A stretch of DNA of 64,000 nt from Sphingopyxis sp. H073 (lineage in GTDB: Bacteria; Pseudomonadota; Alphaproteobacteria; Sphingomonadales; Sphingomonadaceae). Under the pieces are notes generated by a model. That model saw only the letters and a list, made by a program, of their open reading frames with translations, was not told the DNA's origin and made no database searches. Positions 24,976 to 33,228 of this stretch are shown piece after piece. A program made the position numbers and the translations under genes. The DNA is taken from the NCBI RefSeq assembly GCF_001468395.1, contig NZ_LNSG01000005.1, positions 248,001-312,000 of the forward strand. The letters are read 5' to 3'. Every line of letters starts with the position of its first letter. Position 1 is the stretch's first letter.

Positions 24976-27072
24976 ATGCCGACGCTGGGAGCCCTTGCCG
25001 ACATTTTATCCGCGCTGGCCTTTGTCGGATATGGCGGGGTAACCTTGTGGCTGCTGGCGCGGCCGCGCGAGCGGATGGCGGCGCTGATGCCCGCGCCGCG
25101 CTGGCTGGCGATCGCCGCCGCCGCGACGATGGCGTGGAGCGCGTCGCTCTATGTCTTTGCGCCCGGCGCGTCGCAGGTGCTGGTCGCGCAGGCGCTGCGC
25201 GACATGGCGATCCTCGGCTGGCTGGCGGCGACCTTCTGGCCGAAACCCGCCGCGATGGCGGGGGCGCAGCGGCTGATCTTTCGCCTGCTCGTCACGATCA
25301 GCGGCATTTCGCTGGTCGCGGGCCTGATCGCCCATTGGCGGAGCGCGGTGGCGAGCGAGTGGCTCGGGCCGTCGCTTGCCGTCTCGACGATGCTCGTCGC
25401 GATCGGCGGGCTGCTGGTGATCGACAGCGGGGTCCGCCGCGCGAGCGCGGGCCTCCGGATGCCGGTGATGGCGGTCGCGGGCGGCTTTGCGATGCTGTGG
25501 GGCTACGAGCTCAACGTCCAGCTGATCGGGGCGATGACCGGCAGGGCGGCGACGACGCTGATCCATCTGCTGCCCGCGGTCGCGCTGGCGATCCTGCCGA
25601 CCTTCGTCATCGCGGCGATGGATATCGGGCGCGAGCGGATGCGGCTGTCGCGCCCCGCCGCGGTGCGCACGCTGATCCTGCTCGGCGCGGCGCTCTATCT
25701 GGTCCTGATCGGGCTGTCGGGTGCAGTCGCGCGGCAGCTCGGCGGCGATTATGGCGACCTCGCGCAGGGGGTGTTCCTGACGCTGGCACTGGGGGCGGGC
25801 GGCCTGCTGCTGCTGTCGGCGCGCGCGCGGGCGTGGCTGTCGGTGATGATCTCGAAACATTTCTTCGAGCATCGCTATGACTATCGCGCCGAATGGATGC
25901 GCTTTACTGCGACGCTTGCGCAAGGCGACGGCGAGGACGATCGCAACCTGCATCGCCGCGCCGCGCGCGCGCTGGCCGAGCTGACGGGCAGTCCGGGGGC
26001 GCTGCTGATGCTGCCCGATCCGCTCGGCGCGTTTCGCGTCTCCGACCAGTGGCATTGGCCGGCGGGGATCGATGAGGGCGCCGAGCTGCCGCTGCGGTCG
26101 GCCTTCATGCTGCAGGAAACGCGGCACATCGTCGACCTCGACGCCGAGCGGCGCGGCGAGAAGGGCGAGCAGGATCTGGCGATTCCGGGCTGGCTGCTTG
26201 CCGACCCGCGCGCGTGGGTCGTCGTGCCGGTGCTGCATTTCCACCGGATGATCGCGGTCGTCGTGCTCCATCGCCCGCCGGTGTCGCGCGCGCTCGACTG
26301 GGAGGATCTCGACGTGCTGCGCATCGCGGGTCAGCAGGCGGCAAGCTATCTGGCGGAATCGCACAGCCAGGCGGCGCTGTCGGAGGCCAAGCGTTTCGAC
26401 GAGTTCAACCGCCGCTTTGCCTTCATCATGCACGACATCAAGAATCTGGCGAGCCAATTGAGCCTGCTCGCGAGCAATGCCGAGCGTCATGCCGAAAAGC
26501 CGGCGTTCCGCGCCGACATGATCGAAACGCTGAAAATCTCCTCGCGGCGGCTGTCCGACCTGCTCGTCCGGCTGTCGCCGCGCGAACGCGGGCCGTCGGC
26601 CGATGCCGTGCGCACGCTGGTCGAGCCGCTGATGCGCGACGTCGCGGCCGAGGTACGGACGCGGCGCGCGCTGTTCGTCGGATGTCAGGCGGGCCTTGCG
26701 GCGTGGGGCGACACGGGATCGATCCGGCAGGTCGTCCAGCATCTGGTGAGCAATGCGATCGATGCCTCTGCCGACGACACGCCGGTGCAGCTGATCGCGG
26801 TCGCCGAGAATGGGCGCGTGCGGATCGACGTGATCGACCAGGGGGCGGGCATGACCCGCGCCTTCGTCCGCGACGAGTTGTTCAAGCCCTTCGTCTCGAC
26901 CAAGGAAGGCGGCTTCGGGCTGGGGGCGTTCGAGGCGCTGCAGCTCGCGCAGGCGATGGGCGGGTCGATCGAGGTCGCGAGCGAGCCGGGCAAGGGCAGC
27001 AATTTCACATTCTGGCTGCCGCTGGCCGAGGCCCATGCGGACGCCGGAATGCCGGCAGGAAGAGTGGCATAG
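24976..27072 (+). CDS. prsK: PEP-CTERM/XrtA system histidine kinase PrsK
   Basis: A 698-residue membrane histidine kinase. The first 290 residues hold about eight transmembrane helices, followed by a GAF-like domain (about 310-460). The kinase core has MHDIKNLASQLSLL as the phospho-acceptor His region, HLVSNAIDAS as the N-box and KEGGFGLGAFEALQLAQAMGG as the G-box. This long membrane-GAF-kinase layout beside a sigma-54 activator is that of PrsK. The start at 24976 is 2 bp after the glycosyltransferase stop. It likely phosphorylates PrsR, encoded next, to control exopolysaccharide and PEP-CTERM genes. Confidence 0.87.
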   Translation: MPTLGALADILSALAFVGYGGVTLWLLARPRERMAALMPAPRWLAIAAAATMAWSASLYVFAPGASQVLVAQALRDMAILGWLAATFWPKPAAMAGAQRLIFRLLVTISGISLVAGLIAHWRSAVASEWLGPSLAVSTMLVAIGGLLVIDSGVRRASAGLRMPVMAVAGGFAMLWGYELNVQLIGAMTGRAATTLIHLLPAVALAILPTFVIAAMDIGRERMRLSRPAAVRTLILLGAALYLVLIGLSGAVARQLGGDYGDLAQGVFLTLALGAGGLLLLSARARAWLSVMISKHFFEHRYDYRAEWMRFTATLAQGDGEDDRNLHRRAARALAELTGSPGALLMLPDPLGAFRVSDQWHWPAGIDEGAELPLRSAFMLQETRHIVDLDAERRGEKGEQDLAIPGWLLADPRAWVVVPVLHFHRMIAVVVLHRPPVSRALDWEDLDVLRIAGQQAASYLAESHSQAALSEAKRFDEFNRRFAFIMHDIKNLASQLSLLASNAERHAEKPAFRADMIETLKISSRRLSDLLVRLSPRERGPSADAVRTLVEPLMRDVAAEVRTRRALFVGCQAGLAAWGDTGSIRQVVQHLVSNAIDASADDTPVQLIAVAENGRVRIDVIDQGAGMTRAFVRDELFKPFVSTKEGGFGLGAFEALQLAQAMGGSIEVASEPGKGSNFTFWLPLAEAHADAGMPAGRVA

Positions 27073-27074
27073 AC

Positions 27075-28451
27075 ATGAACGACAGCGGGACCGCGCCGAA
27101 GAAATTGCTGGTCGTCGAGGACGACCCGGGGCTGCAAGCGCAGCTCAAATGGGCGTATGACGATTATGAGGTGCTGATCGCGGGCGATTTCGACAGCGCG
27201 ATCGAGCTGCTGCGCGCCGAGGAGCCGGGGGTGGTGACGCTCGACCTCGGGCTGCCGCCCGACCCCGACGGAACGCGCGAGGGATTCCGCGTGCTGAAGG
27301 CGATCCTCGAGGTGAAGCCCGATACCAAGGTCATCGTCGTGTCGGGGCATGGCGAGCGCGCCAGCGCGCTGGCGGCGATCGCGAGCGGGGCGTGGGATTT
27401 CTACCAGAAGCCGATCGATATCGAGGAACTGGGATTGATTGTCCGCCGGGCGTTCCATGTCCACGAGCTGGAGGTCGAGAACGGGCGGCTCGCCGAGCGG
27501 GGTTCGGGCGACAATCGCGTGCTCGGCGGGATGATCACCGGGGCGCCCGAGATGCTGAAGGTCGCGCGGACGATCGAGCGCGTCGCGAATCTCGACGTGT
27601 CGGTGATGCTGCTCGGCGCGAGCGGGACGGGCAAGGAATTGCTGGCGCGCGGGCTGCACGAGGCGAGCGGGCGGCGCGACGGGGCATTCGTCGCGATCAA
27701 CTGCGCGGCGATCCCCGAGAATCTCCTCGAAAGCGAGCTGTTCGGGCACGAGAAGGGCGCGTTCACAGGGGCGGTCAAGACGACCGAGGGCAAGATCGAG
27801 CTGGCGCATGGCGGCACGCTGTTCCTCGACGAGGTCGGCGACATTCCGCTGCCGCTGCAGGTCAAGCTGCTGCGTTTCCTGCAGGAACGGACGATCGAGC
27901 GGATCGGCGGGCGCAAGGCGATCGCGGTCGATACGCGCATCGTCTGCGCGACGCACCGCGATCTCGACGCGATGATCGCCGAGCAGCGCTTTCGCGACGA
28001 CCTTTACTATCGTCTCGCCGAGATGGTGGTGAAGATCCCGTCGCTCGCCGAGCGGCCGGGCGACGCGGTGCTGCTGGCGCGCCATTTCCTGCACCATTAT
28101 GCGCCCGAGATGAACCCGTCGGTGCGCGGTTTCGCGCCCGACGCGCTGCAGGCGATCGACGAGGGGCGCTGGCCGGGCAATGTCCGCGAGCTCGAGAACC
28201 GGATCAAGCGCGCGGTGATCATGGCCGACGGCAAGCTGGTGATGAAGGACGACCTCGACCTGGCGGGCGCGAGCGAGGCGGACGGTGGGGATTATCTGAA
28301 CCTGCGCAGCGCGCGCGAAGCCGCCGACCGCGTCGCGATCCGCCGCGCGATGACTCAGAGCGAGGGCAATATCTCGTCGGCGGCGAAGTTGCTGGGGATC
28401 AGCCGCCCGACGCTTTACGACCTGCTCAAGCAATATCGGATGCAGGCCTGA
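27075..28451 (+). CDS. prsR: PEP-CTERM-box sigma-54 response regulator PrsR
   Basis: A 458-residue NtrC-class activator. Residues 8-130 form the receiver (VVEDD; phospho-Asp in [12 protein letters not shown]). The AAA+ domain has Walker A GASGTGKE, the sigma-54 contact loop [16 protein letters not shown] as Walker B and an arginine-finger region [10 protein letters not shown]. The C-terminal Fis-type HTH is [19 protein letters not shown]. It acts with sigma-54 RNA polymerase. It starts 2 bp after prsK and is followed with no gap by the TPR lipoprotein gene. Confidence 0.9.
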   Translation: MNDSGTAPKKLLVVEDDPGLQAQLKWAYDDYEVLIAGDFDSAIELLRAEEPGVVTLDLGLPPDPDGTREGFRVLKAILEVKPDTKVIVVSGHGERASALAAIASGAWDFYQKPIDIEELGLIVRRAFHVHELEVENGRLAERGSGDNRVLGGMITGAPEMLKVARTIERVANLDVSVMLLGASGTGKELLARGLHEASGRRDGAFVAINCAAIPENLLESELFGHEKGAFTGAVKTTEGKIELAHGGTLFLDEVGDIPLPLQVKLLRFLQERTIERIGGRKAIAVDTRIVCATHRDLDAMIAEQRFRDDLYYRLAEMVVKIPSLAERPGDAVLLARHFLHHYAPEMNPSVRGFAPDALQAIDEGRWPGNVRELENRIKRAVIMADGKLVMKDDLDLAGASEADGGDYLNLRSAREAADRVAIRRAMTQSEGNISSAAKLLGISRPTLYDLLKQYRMQA

Positions 28452-30296
28452 GTGGTCCGTGTCCGCGTCCTGCTCGCCGCATCGCTGGCGGCGCTGGCGC
28501 TCGCCGGCTGCGGCGAAGCAACGAAGGAGGGCGCGCGTAGCGAACTTCGCGAGCGCGCTGCGAAGCTGCAGGGCGACGTCGCGGCTGACCCCAAGGATAT
28601 TGCGACACGCGTCCGGCTGGCGCGCGTGCAGATCGCGCTGGGCGATGGCGTGGGGACCGAGGCGACGGTGAAGGCGGCGCTCGCGGCGGGCGCCAACGCC
28701 GACTATTTGCGCCCGCTGCTGGCGCGGGCTTATGCGTTGCAGGGGAACGGGACGCGCGCGCTGGAGACGCTCGCCGACGGACCCGTCGCGCCCGAGATGG
28801 CAGGCGAGGCGGCGTGGGTCGAGGGCGACGTCCAGCTTGCGGGCGGCGACCTTGGCGCGGCGCGCGCCGCGTTCGATCGCGCGGTCCGGGCGCTGCCGAA
28901 CGAGGCGGCGCTGTGGGTGTCGATCGCGCGCTTTCGGGACGCCAACGCCGACGCCGCGGGCGCGCACGACGCCGCCGACTATGCGATCGAACTCGACGCG
29001 AAGAACAGCGCCGCCCTGACGCTCAAGGCGAAACTGGTGCGCACGCAGCAGGGGCTGAAGCCCTCGCTCGGCTGGTACGAGGCCGCATTGGCGGCCGATC
29101 CGGCCAACGCCGACGCGCTGATCGAGCAGGGCGCGACGTTCGGCGACCTCGGCCGGTACAAGGATATGCTGGCGTCGCTGCGCGCGGCGGCCGAGCTGGC
29201 GCCGGGCGATCCAAGGATATATTATCTGCAGGCGGTGCTCGCGGCGCGCGGCGCGAACTATCCGCTGGCGCGCAGCCTGCTCCAGCGCACGCGCGGTGCG
29301 ATGGACGATGTGCCCGGCTTCATGCTGCTGAGCGCGGTCGTCGAACTCGAACTCGGCGGACAGGCCGTGGCGGCGACCTGGGCCGACCGGCTGCTGACCG
29401 AACAGCCGAACAATTTCACCGCGCGCCGCATCCTCGCGGTGGCCGACTGGGCCGATGGCGATGCCGGGGCGGCGGCCGATGCACTGGCGCCCATCGCGGC
29501 ACGCGGCGATGCCGATAGCTGGGCGTTGCTGCTCGCGGCGCGGCTGGCGGCCGAGACGGGGGACGCACAGGCGTCCGCAGCCTATCTGGCGCGCGCTGCG
29601 ACGCTGGCGCGCGGCGAGGCGGCGCCGTTCGCCGCGAGCGACAGCTATGGTCTCGCTTCGCTGTCGGCCGATGGCGATCCGCTCAATCCGGCGAAGGCGA
29701 TCCCGGCGATCTCCTCCGATTTGGCGGGAAGCAATTATGCGGGAGCAATCGCGCGCGCGACGCGGCTGCGCGATGCCAACCCCGGTGTCGCCGACGCCCA
29801 TGTGCTCCTGGGCGATGCGGCGCTGGCGGGCGGGCGGCTGGACCTTGCGGTGCAGGCGTACCGCTCGGCGCAGGCACTCGATGCGAGCGAGCGGGTCGCC
29901 TTGCGGCTGGCCAATGCGCTTTATCGTATCGGCGATGCCGCGGCGTCGCGCCGCGTCGTGTTGCGGCTGCTCGCAAACGATCCGTCGAGCGTGGCGGGCG
30001 AACGGATCGCCGCTGCGCTGGCGATGGACGCCCGCGACTGGGATTCCGCGATCGCGCATTATGAGCGCATTCGCCGCCGGATCGGCAATCGTGACGCGGT
30101 GGTGCTGCGCGAACTGGCACGTGCGTGGATTGCAAGAGGCGACAGCGAGCAGGCGCTGCCGATGATCGCGCTCGCCTATCGGCTGCAGCCGCTGAACAGC
30201 GAGATCATGCGGATCTATGCCGATTTGCTGGACCGGCGCGGGAATGCGCAGGCGGCGGCGGATTTGCGCGACAAGGCGGCGCAGATCGGGCGGTAG
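28452..30296 (+). CDS. TPR-repeat lipoprotein of the exopolysaccharide/exosortase module (PrsT-like)
   Basis: A 614-residue predicted lipoprotein with lipobox LALAGC. It is then built almost wholly of tetratricopeptide-like helical pairs (for example DPKDIATRVRLARVQIALGD, PNEAALWVSIARFRDANAD, PANADALIEQG). The start is a GTG immediately after the prsR stop. Such TPR lipoproteins are encoded with PrsK/PrsR and are thought to help polysaccharide assembly or secretion at the outer membrane. It is shorter than the PrsT proteins I recall (about 900 residues). The Mu-like prophage begins within tens of bases of its stop codon. Confidence 0.72.
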   Translation: MVRVRVLLAASLAALALAGCGEATKEGARSELRERAAKLQGDVAADPKDIATRVRLARVQIALGDGVGTEATVKAALAAGANADYLRPLLARAYALQGNGTRALETLADGPVAPEMAGEAAWVEGDVQLAGGDLGAARAAFDRAVRALPNEAALWVSIARFRDANADAAGAHDAADYAIELDAKNSAALTLKAKLVRTQQGLKPSLGWYEAALAADPANADALIEQGATFGDLGRYKDMLASLRAAAELAPGDPRIYYLQAVLAARGANYPLARSLLQRTRGAMDDVPGFMLLSAVVELELGGQAVAATWADRLLTEQPNNFTARRILAVADWADGDAGAAADALAPIAARGDADSWALLLAARLAAETGDAQASAAYLARAATLARGEAAPFAASDSYGLASLSADGDPLNPAKAIPAISSDLAGSNYAGAIARATRLRDANPGVADAHVLLGDAALAGGRLDLAVQAYRSAQALDASERVALRLANALYRIGDAAASRRVVLRLLANDPSSVAGERIAAALAMDARDWDSAIAHYERIRRRIGNRDAVVLRELARAWIARGDSEQALPMIALAYRLQPLNSEIMRIYADLLDRRGNAQAAADLRDKAAQIGR

Positions 30297-30692
30297 GCGG
30301 CTGCTGACGAGCAGTGTTAGGGGACAAGAGGGGCTGGAGTGCCGGGATTGACCGGCATCTGGTGGGATTGTGCGGGACAAGTCCGCGAAAATGGGGCGTT
30401 TCGGCACATTCGGGGCGCTCCGCGTAAGTGGGACCGTTATCTAGCTTAACCATTCTAATAGAGGTCGCTCGGACAAGAGCAACCGGAGTTGGCGCGCGGC
30501 CTCTTAAATGTCGGTGAGAAGGCGCTCAGCGGGCTTTCAGGCGGCTCTCAGATTGGTGCGCCATGCACCAGGCCGGCCAGATCGGGTTTGAAAGTGGGAC
30601 CGGAAGTGGGACGCTGGGCGAAAAGCGCGCGCGGGATGGTCCCACTTAGGAATTCTGGCTGAAATCCGAGGCTGTTGCGGACAGTACAAACG
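30297..30692. repeat. Left end of Mu-like prophage with repeated putative transposase sites
   Basis: About 400 bp without a gene. Two short motifs recur: GGGACAAG (30321, 30375, and GGACAAG at 30471) and AAGTGGGAC (30426, 30592, 30604, and inverted at 30639-30647), plus AAGTGGGCC at 30718. Repeats clustered between host DNA and the repressor operon are what Mu-like phages use as transposase end and enhancer sites. The exact host junction cannot be fixed; TGT at 30315 is a candidate because Mu-like ends usually begin with TGT. Confidence 0.55.
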
Positions 30693-30715
30693 AAAAGCGC
30701 GCCCGGAGGCGCGCC
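30693..30715 (-). terminator. Terminator of the leftward repressor operon
   Basis: Stem GCGCGCC / GGCGCGC (30697-30703 and 30708-30714) with a 4-base loop. Read on the minus strand it is followed by TTTTCGTTTG. It lies 29 bp past the stop of the leftward lipoprotein gene. Confidence 0.65.
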
Positions 30716-30743
30716 TTAAGTGGGCCGATTTTTGCTGTCCGGA

Positions 30744-31151
30744 CTAAGTGTCGACGATGTCGCCAGTTTCGCAGATGACATGGCCGAGGTTCGCATCGCG
30801 GAAGTCGCTGCCCTGGGCGACCTTGGCGATATCGACGATGCGGACGTGCGTGCGGCCGGCGAGCGCGCCCTTTTCCTGCAGCACCTGGCAGACATATTGC
30901 GCATAACCGGTGCGGCGCGAGCCGTCGTCGAGGACGCCCACGTTCCACTGGACCGTGTTTGTGGCATCATAGCTCAAATCCTTGATCTTCGGCTCGGAGG
31001 CGAGCGCGGTCTTTGCCGCCTCGATCGCGGCGGGCGCCGGCGCGGCCGGTTCGGGCTTCGCGGGCGTTGCCTGCGCCTCTTCGACCGGGGCGGGCGCTGT
31101 GCAGGCCGAGAGCGCCAGCGCGGCGCCCATGATCGGCAGGATGACCTTCAT
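30744..31151 (-). CDS. Small prophage lipoprotein
   Basis: A 135-residue predicted lipoprotein with lipobox LALSAC (Cys at residue 17), a Pro/Ala-rich linker (about 18-45) and a globular part with two further cysteines (YVCQVLQ, HVICETGD). Its start codon overlaps the stop of the repressor gene by 4 bp, so it is expressed with the repressor in the lysogen. A lipoprotein expressed in the lysogenic state may alter the host envelope (for example superinfection exclusion), but this is inference from context only. I do not recognise a named family. Confidence 0.65.
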   Translation of the reverse strand: MKVILPIMGAALALSACTAPAPVEEAQATPAKPEPAAPAPAAIEAAKTALASEPKIKDLSYDATNTVQWNVGVLDDGSRRTGYAQYVCQVLQEKGALAGRTHVRIVDIAKVAQGSDFRDANLGHVICETGDIVDT

Positions 31152-31639
31152 TCCTCATCTCCTCTGAAGCTGCGAGCCTTGTCGTGGACCGTTAACGGCT
31201 CCTCGCGGCCAAGCTTGAGACGCGGCACCATATAGGCGCCGAGGAGAAATCTTGCATTAGCGATGACGTGGGCCTGCTGTTCCGGTTCGAGACGGCGCCA
31301 GGCGTCGAGCAGCTGGGTCTCGTCGTCGGCGCGATCGGGGTCAAGCTCGACCGGCGGCGTCGGTTGCCCCTCACCCGTCGCGAGCCAGCGTGGATTACGC
31401 TCGAGCGCGTCGGCCAGCGCGAAAAGCTGCGCCGGCTTCGGCAATGTCTTGCCATTCCAATAGCCATTGAGCGTCTGCGGCGCGATTTTTGCTTTCCTAC
31501 AAAGGTCGGCCTGGCTCAAATTCATCTCATGGGCAGACTTGCGGACGCGCAGCCCGACAGCGTCCGCGCCAGATAGCGCTTGACTTTCCGACTTCTCGGA
31601 TGCTTTATCCGACTTGTTGGATTTAGGAGCGTTCGTCAT
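31148..31639 (-). CDS. Phage repressor, XRE-type HTH
   Basis: A 163-residue regulator. Residues about 30-85 form a helix-turn-helix (RVRKSAHEMNLSQADLCRKAKIAPQTLNGYW), and the C-terminal part lacks the Ser/Lys peptidase of LexA-like repressors. It should maintain lysogeny. There is no other ATG, GTG or TTG before the HTH, so the start at 31639 is forced. This ATG shares the palindrome CATG with the start of the divergent ner gene. The N-terminal segment SNKSDKASEKSES is encoded by the two operator-like palindromes at 31587 and 31608, so promoter sequence and protein tail are the same DNA. Confidence 0.75.
   Translation of the reverse strand: MTNAPKSNKSDKASEKSESQALSGADAVGLRVRKSAHEMNLSQADLCRKAKIAPQTLNGYWNGKTLPKPAQLFALADALERNPRWLATGEGQPTPPVELDPDRADDETQLLDAWRRLEPEQQAHVIANARFLLGAYMVPRLKLGREEPLTVHDKARSFRGDEE
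31580..31609 (+). promoter_or_regulatory. Predicted rightward early promoter
   Basis: TTGACT (31580-31585) as -35 and TTTATC (31604-31609) as -10, spacing 18. It lies inside the N-terminal coding part of the leftward repressor and reads into ner. Operator-like palindromes sit in the spacer (31587-31600) and across the -10/start region (31608-31621), the expected layout for a repressible lytic promoter. Confidence 0.5.
31587..31600. promoter_or_regulatory. Operator-like palindrome O1
   Basis: TCCGACTTCTCGGA, an inverted repeat TCCGA-N4-TCGGA. Its start is 21 bp from the next copy, two helical turns, so bound proteins would face the same side. It falls between the predicted -35 and -10 of the early promoter. 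Confidence 0.55.
31608..31621. promoter_or_regulatory. Operator-like palindrome O2
   Basis: TCCGACTTGTTGGA, one mismatch from the perfect copy at 31848. It overlaps the predicted -10/transcription start and ends just upstream of the ner ribosome-binding site. Confidence 0.55.
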
Positions 31640-31913
31640 GTCATCCGCTGCCCCTCATCCCGAGGCGATAAAAGCGGCCCTGCGTATCAAGCATGGGTCG
31701 CTCTACAAGTTCGAGAAAAAGTACGATTTGCCAAGGAAATCCGCCGCCGACGTGCTGCGCGGACGCGCGGTCGCCAAGACCGCAACGGCCATCGCAAAGG
31801 ATCTCGGCAAGAGTGTTCAAGAGCTGTTTCCTGGGCGTTTCAAATCATCCGACTTGTCGGACGCTAGCACCCCTGATTCGGTCGTGCAGCATCTAATTGC
31901 GGAGGCGAAATGA
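31638..31913 (+). CDS. Ner-family transcriptional regulator
   Basis: A 91-residue DNA-binding protein. The segment HPEAIKAALRIKHGSLYKFE, then PRKSAADVLRG and KTATAIAKDLGKSVQELFPGRF, is the Ner/Nlp helix-turn-helix fold. In Mu-like phages Ner turns down repressor and early transcription during lytic growth. The ATG at 31638 has TAGGAG upstream and overlaps the repressor start on the other strand (CATG). Its last codons contain the third operator-like palindrome. It overlaps the ParB-like gene by 4 bp (ATGA). Confidence 0.75.
   Translation: MSSAAPHPEAIKAALRIKHGSLYKFEKKYDLPRKSAADVLRGRAVAKTATAIAKDLGKSVQELFPGRFKSSDLSDASTPDSVVQHLIAEAK
31848..31861. promoter_or_regulatory. Operator-like palindrome O3
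   Basis: TCCGACTTGTCGGA, a perfect 6+6 inverted repeat with a 2-base centre, located in the 3' part of ner. It may control the leftward repressor promoter or form a loop with O1/O2. Confidence 0.5.
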
Positions 31914-32935
31914 ATATCGCCGCTGCAACAGCACCTTACGCCGCAACCGAAGTCTTCCAGATCAATCCCGCCGATGTTCGTGTCGGTGAGCGGATTGGCC
32001 TGTTCTGGCCGGAAAAGGCGGCTGCGCTCGGCGCGCTGATCGCGCGCGACGGGCAGAGCGACCCGATCAAGGTCATCTTCAACCAGCTGGCCGACCAGTG
32101 GCAGCTCGTCACCGGCCTGCACCGCCTGCAAGGCGCGCGCGGGCTGGGCCTCCAGTCGATCGACGCGATCGAGGTCAAGGGTACCGCCGCCGAGCTGCTC
32201 CGCATGGAGGCCAGCGAGAACCTTCACCGCCGCGATTTCGGGCCGCTGGAGCGCGCGATGTTCATCCGCGCGCTTGCGGACGATGCCGAGGCGCGCTGGT
32301 CGGGCGATCATGCCGGATTGTCGGCGCAGCAGATCGGCCAGGTCAAACGGTGGGAGCGCGAACGCGCCAAGGCGCCGGGCGTCGTCCGCGCCGATCAGGC
32401 TGCGGCAATGGAGTCCGAGCATAGTGCGGCCACGATGTCCGGACTATATGGCTGGCAGGAAGAGGTCGCGGAATCGCTGGGCCTTTCCGCCCGCAGCATC
32501 CGCCGATCGCTGCTGATCCACCGCCAGCTGATCGCCCCGTTCGAGCGTGAGCTGGTCGACGAGCTGGCGCGCACCGACCTTGGCAAAAAGCAGGCCGCGC
32601 TGTTCGAGCTGGCCGACATCGTCGACGAGGGCACGCGCCGCCTGGTGATCGACACGATCATCGGCGACGACGCCGGCGAGATCGGGTCGGTCGCCGACGC
32701 AATGATCGCGGCGGGCGCGAAGGCGCGTACCGAGAAGCCCCGCCTGACGGGCGACACCAAGCATATGAACGGCGCGCAGTCAGCGCTGTCGCGGCTGTCG
32801 GTCGCGGGCTGGAAGAGCTTTGCCCCGACGCTGGTCGAGATGGTGAAGCCAAGCGCGCTGCCGGTGCTGATGGCCGAGATCGAGGCGCGCATGGCCGAGC
32901 TCGGCGACAGCATGATTGGAGGCGAGGAAGAATGA
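31910..32935 (+). CDS. ParB-like nuclease-domain protein
   Basis: A 341-residue protein with an N-terminal ParB/Srx-fold domain (residues 10-125): NPADVRVGERIG, then QLVTGLHRLQGARGLG, and ASENLHRRDFGPLERA, which is the ParB E-x-x-x-R-x-x-(L/F) pattern. A helical middle contains an HTH-like LGLSARSIRRSLLIHRQL. ParB-like proteins sit in this early position in Mu-like phages of alphaproteobacteria; the role is not established and may concern DNA binding during transposition. It overlaps its neighbours by 4 bp on both sides. Confidence 0.78.
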   Translation: MNIAAATAPYAATEVFQINPADVRVGERIGLFWPEKAAALGALIARDGQSDPIKVIFNQLADQWQLVTGLHRLQGARGLGLQSIDAIEVKGTAAELLRMEASENLHRRDFGPLERAMFIRALADDAEARWSGDHAGLSAQQIGQVKRWERERAKAPGVVRADQAAAMESEHSAATMSGLYGWQEEVAESLGLSARSIRRSLLIHRQLIAPFERELVDELARTDLGKKQAALFELADIVDEGTRRLVIDTIIGDDAGEIGSVADAMIAAGAKARTEKPRLTGDTKHMNGAQSALSRLSVAGWKSFAPTLVEMVKPSALPVLMAEIEARMAELGDSMIGGEEE

Positions 32936-33228
32936 CGCGCCGCCCCGTACCCTGCGCGGCGCCGTGTTGTCGTACGCCGGTCGAGGAAGGCCGCTGGCTT
33001 TGCCCTACGCATTGGTTCGCGTTGCCCGAGCGTCTGCGCAAGGCGCTGGGGGCGACGTGGCGCGCGCGGCATGTCGCGGCCTTTCAGGAGCTCTGGACCG
33101 AGGCGCTGGTCCTTCTGGACCCCGCGCCGCGGCCGTTCGATCCTCCGCGCCATCGCGGCACCACGCCCATGACGATCGCCTATGAGGGAAATCGTCCGGT
33201 CGTCTATGCGACGGGGCGGCTGCTGTGA
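32932..33228 (+). CDS. Small early phage protein with Cys/His cluster
   Basis: A 98-residue protein. Residues 8-27 contain CAAPCCRTPVEEGRWLCPTHW, a possible zinc knuckle, followed by an aromatic, basic helix. The function is unknown. ATGA overlap with the ParB-like gene and GTGA overlap with the methyltransferase gene place it in the same translationally coupled early operon. Confidence 0.6.
   Translation: MTRRPVPCAAPCCRTPVEEGRWLCPTHWFALPERLRKALGATWRARHVAAFQELWTEALVLLDPAPRPFDPPRHRGTTPMTIAYEGNRPVVYATGRLL

Noticed and set aside
26685-30407. Open reading frame of 1240 codons on the minus strand
   Set aside because: It is antisense to prsK, prsR and the TPR lipoprotein gene. The product is Arg/Gln/His-rich with no domain, the usual artefact of GC-rich codon bias. 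The plus-strand genes have clear motifs.
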